This document shows positions 63,531-64,000 of a stretch of 64,000 nucleotides of DNA, one piece after another. Origin of the DNA: Rhizobium mesoamericanum STM3625 (lineage in GTDB: Bacteria; Pseudomonadota; Alphaproteobacteria; Rhizobiales; Rhizobiaceae). The translations under genes were made by a program, and so were the position numbers. The notes beneath the pieces are model-generated. The model was not told the origin of the DNA and searched no databases. It saw nothing but the letters and a program-made list of their open reading frames with translations. The stretch lies in contig NZ_HF536772.1 in assembly GCF_000312665.1 (NCBI RefSeq), positions 1,080,382-1,144,381 of the forward strand. Direction: 5' to 3'. How positions within the stretch are numbered: position 1 is the stretch's first letter; every line of letters starts with the position of its first letter.

Positions 63531-64000
63531 CTAACGAACGAGCCAGCCGCCGTCGACCGGCAGCACGGTGCCCGTGACATAGCCGGAAGCCGGTGCGGCG
63601 AAGAAGAGTACGGCTGTCGTCAGGTCAGCCGGCGTTCCCCAGCGCCCCATCGGAATGCGCGCGGAAATCTGCGTGTTGCGATCGGGGTCGTTGCGAAGGG
63701 CCTCGGTATTGTCGGTCGCCATGTAGCCGGGGGCGATCGCATTGACGGTAATCCCGCACGGCGCCAACTCGCTGGCCATCGCCTTGGTGAGGCCGGCGAT
63801 GCCGTGCTTCGAGGCGGCATAGGCCGGAACACGGATGCCGCCCTGGAAGGTTAGCATGGAGGCGATATTGACAATTCGCCCCGCGCGTCCGGTCGAAACC
63901 ATATGCCGGGCAACGGCCTGCGACAGCAGAAAGGCGGCCTTCAGGTTGACGTCGAGAACGCTGTCCCAATCCGCCTCGGAATAGTCAAGCAGGTCGGCTC
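63531..64000 (-). CDS. KduD-like SDR oxidoreductase, partial
   Basis: The C-terminal 155 or so residues of a short-chain dehydrogenase whose start lies beyond the window. Visible parts are DVNLKAAFLLSQAVARHM, the active-site segment with Ser in VNIASMLTF and YAASKHG (Tyr, Lys), the NAIAPGYMATDNTEALR loop and the end GTVLPVDGGWLVR. The pattern is that of 2-dehydro-3-deoxy-D-gluconate 5-dehydrogenase/gluconate dehydrogenases, which act in sugar acid breakdown. Confidence 0.88.
   Translation of the reverse strand, partial: ADLLDYSEADWDSVLDVNLKAAFLLSQAVARHMVSTGRAGRIVNIASMLTFQGGIRVPAYAASKHGIAGLTKAMASELAPCGITVNAIAPGYMATDNTEALRNDPDRNTQISARIPMGRWGTPADLTTAVLFFAAPASGYVTGTVLPVDGGWLVR

Overview
The window looks like a stretch of chromosome from a rhizobial alphaproteobacterium of the Rhizobiaceae (Sinorhizobium/Ensifer, Rhizobium or Agrobacterium type). 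Reasons: GC-rich coding sequence, a phnFGHIJ-KL plus phnCDE1E2-M-N phosphonate region, a polA / small RNA / MarR / penicillin-binding protein / dnaK / dnaJ order that I recall from Sinorhizobium meliloti, an mbfA gene behind an Irr-type operator, a class III cyclase with TolB-like and TPR parts, and a short secreted protein of the GCG_CRPN type. Most of it is ordinary chromosome. I see no rRNA, tRNA or CRISPR array.

0-16 kb is a phosphonate use and uptake region. After an SDR oxidoreductase comes the repressor gene phnF (minus strand), divergent from phnG-phnH-phnI-phnJ. An IS110-family element in the opposite orientation sits exactly between phnJ and phnK. Then follow phnK, phnL, a hexapeptide acyltransferase, a small opposite-strand gene, the transporter phnC-phnD-phnE1-phnE2, a 2H-phosphoesterase-like gene, phnM, phnN and a decayed GrpB-family fragment. 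The transporter imports phosphonates, PhnGHIJ with PhnK/L/M form the C-P lyase route, and PhnN turns ribose bisphosphate into PRPP. A Pho-box-like repeat and a PhnF-type inverted repeat lie in the phnF-phnG gap.

16-31 kb is housekeeping: an FtsK-type translocase without membrane segments, polA, a small RNA resembling the alpha-r7 family, a MarR regulator, an M20 dipeptidase, small secreted or hypothetical proteins, a class A penicillin-binding protein, and dnaK-dnaJ behind a full match to the alphaproteobacterial sigma-32 consensus.

31-42 kb holds an adenylate cyclase-TPR fusion, an XRE regulator, mbfA (iron export) with a perfect 25-bp Irr-box palindrome over its -10, a transglutaminase-like cysteine protease, an alpha/beta hydrolase, infC (AUU start), rpmI, rplT, pheS and pheT.

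42-64 kb is accessory metabolism and regulation: two aldo/keto reductases, LysR, an M15-like peptidase, GNAT, a Gfo/Idh/MocA oxidoreductase, a GtrA/GT2/GT-C-like membrane glycosylation cluster, xseA, an EEP nuclease/phosphatase, MarR-EamA and MarR-GST pairs with visible operators, an M29 aminopeptidase, YbaK, an ArsC-like protein, an aspartoacylase-like enzyme, a methyltransferase for O6-alkylguanine, a TetR gene flanked by matching operators, a small membrane protein, and the end of a KduD-like SDR running off the window.

The most interesting signal is the IS110 insertion. Its noncoding 5' region contains a 10-nt match to the phnJ flank that ends on a candidate core dinucleotide, as expected of a bridge-RNA guide.
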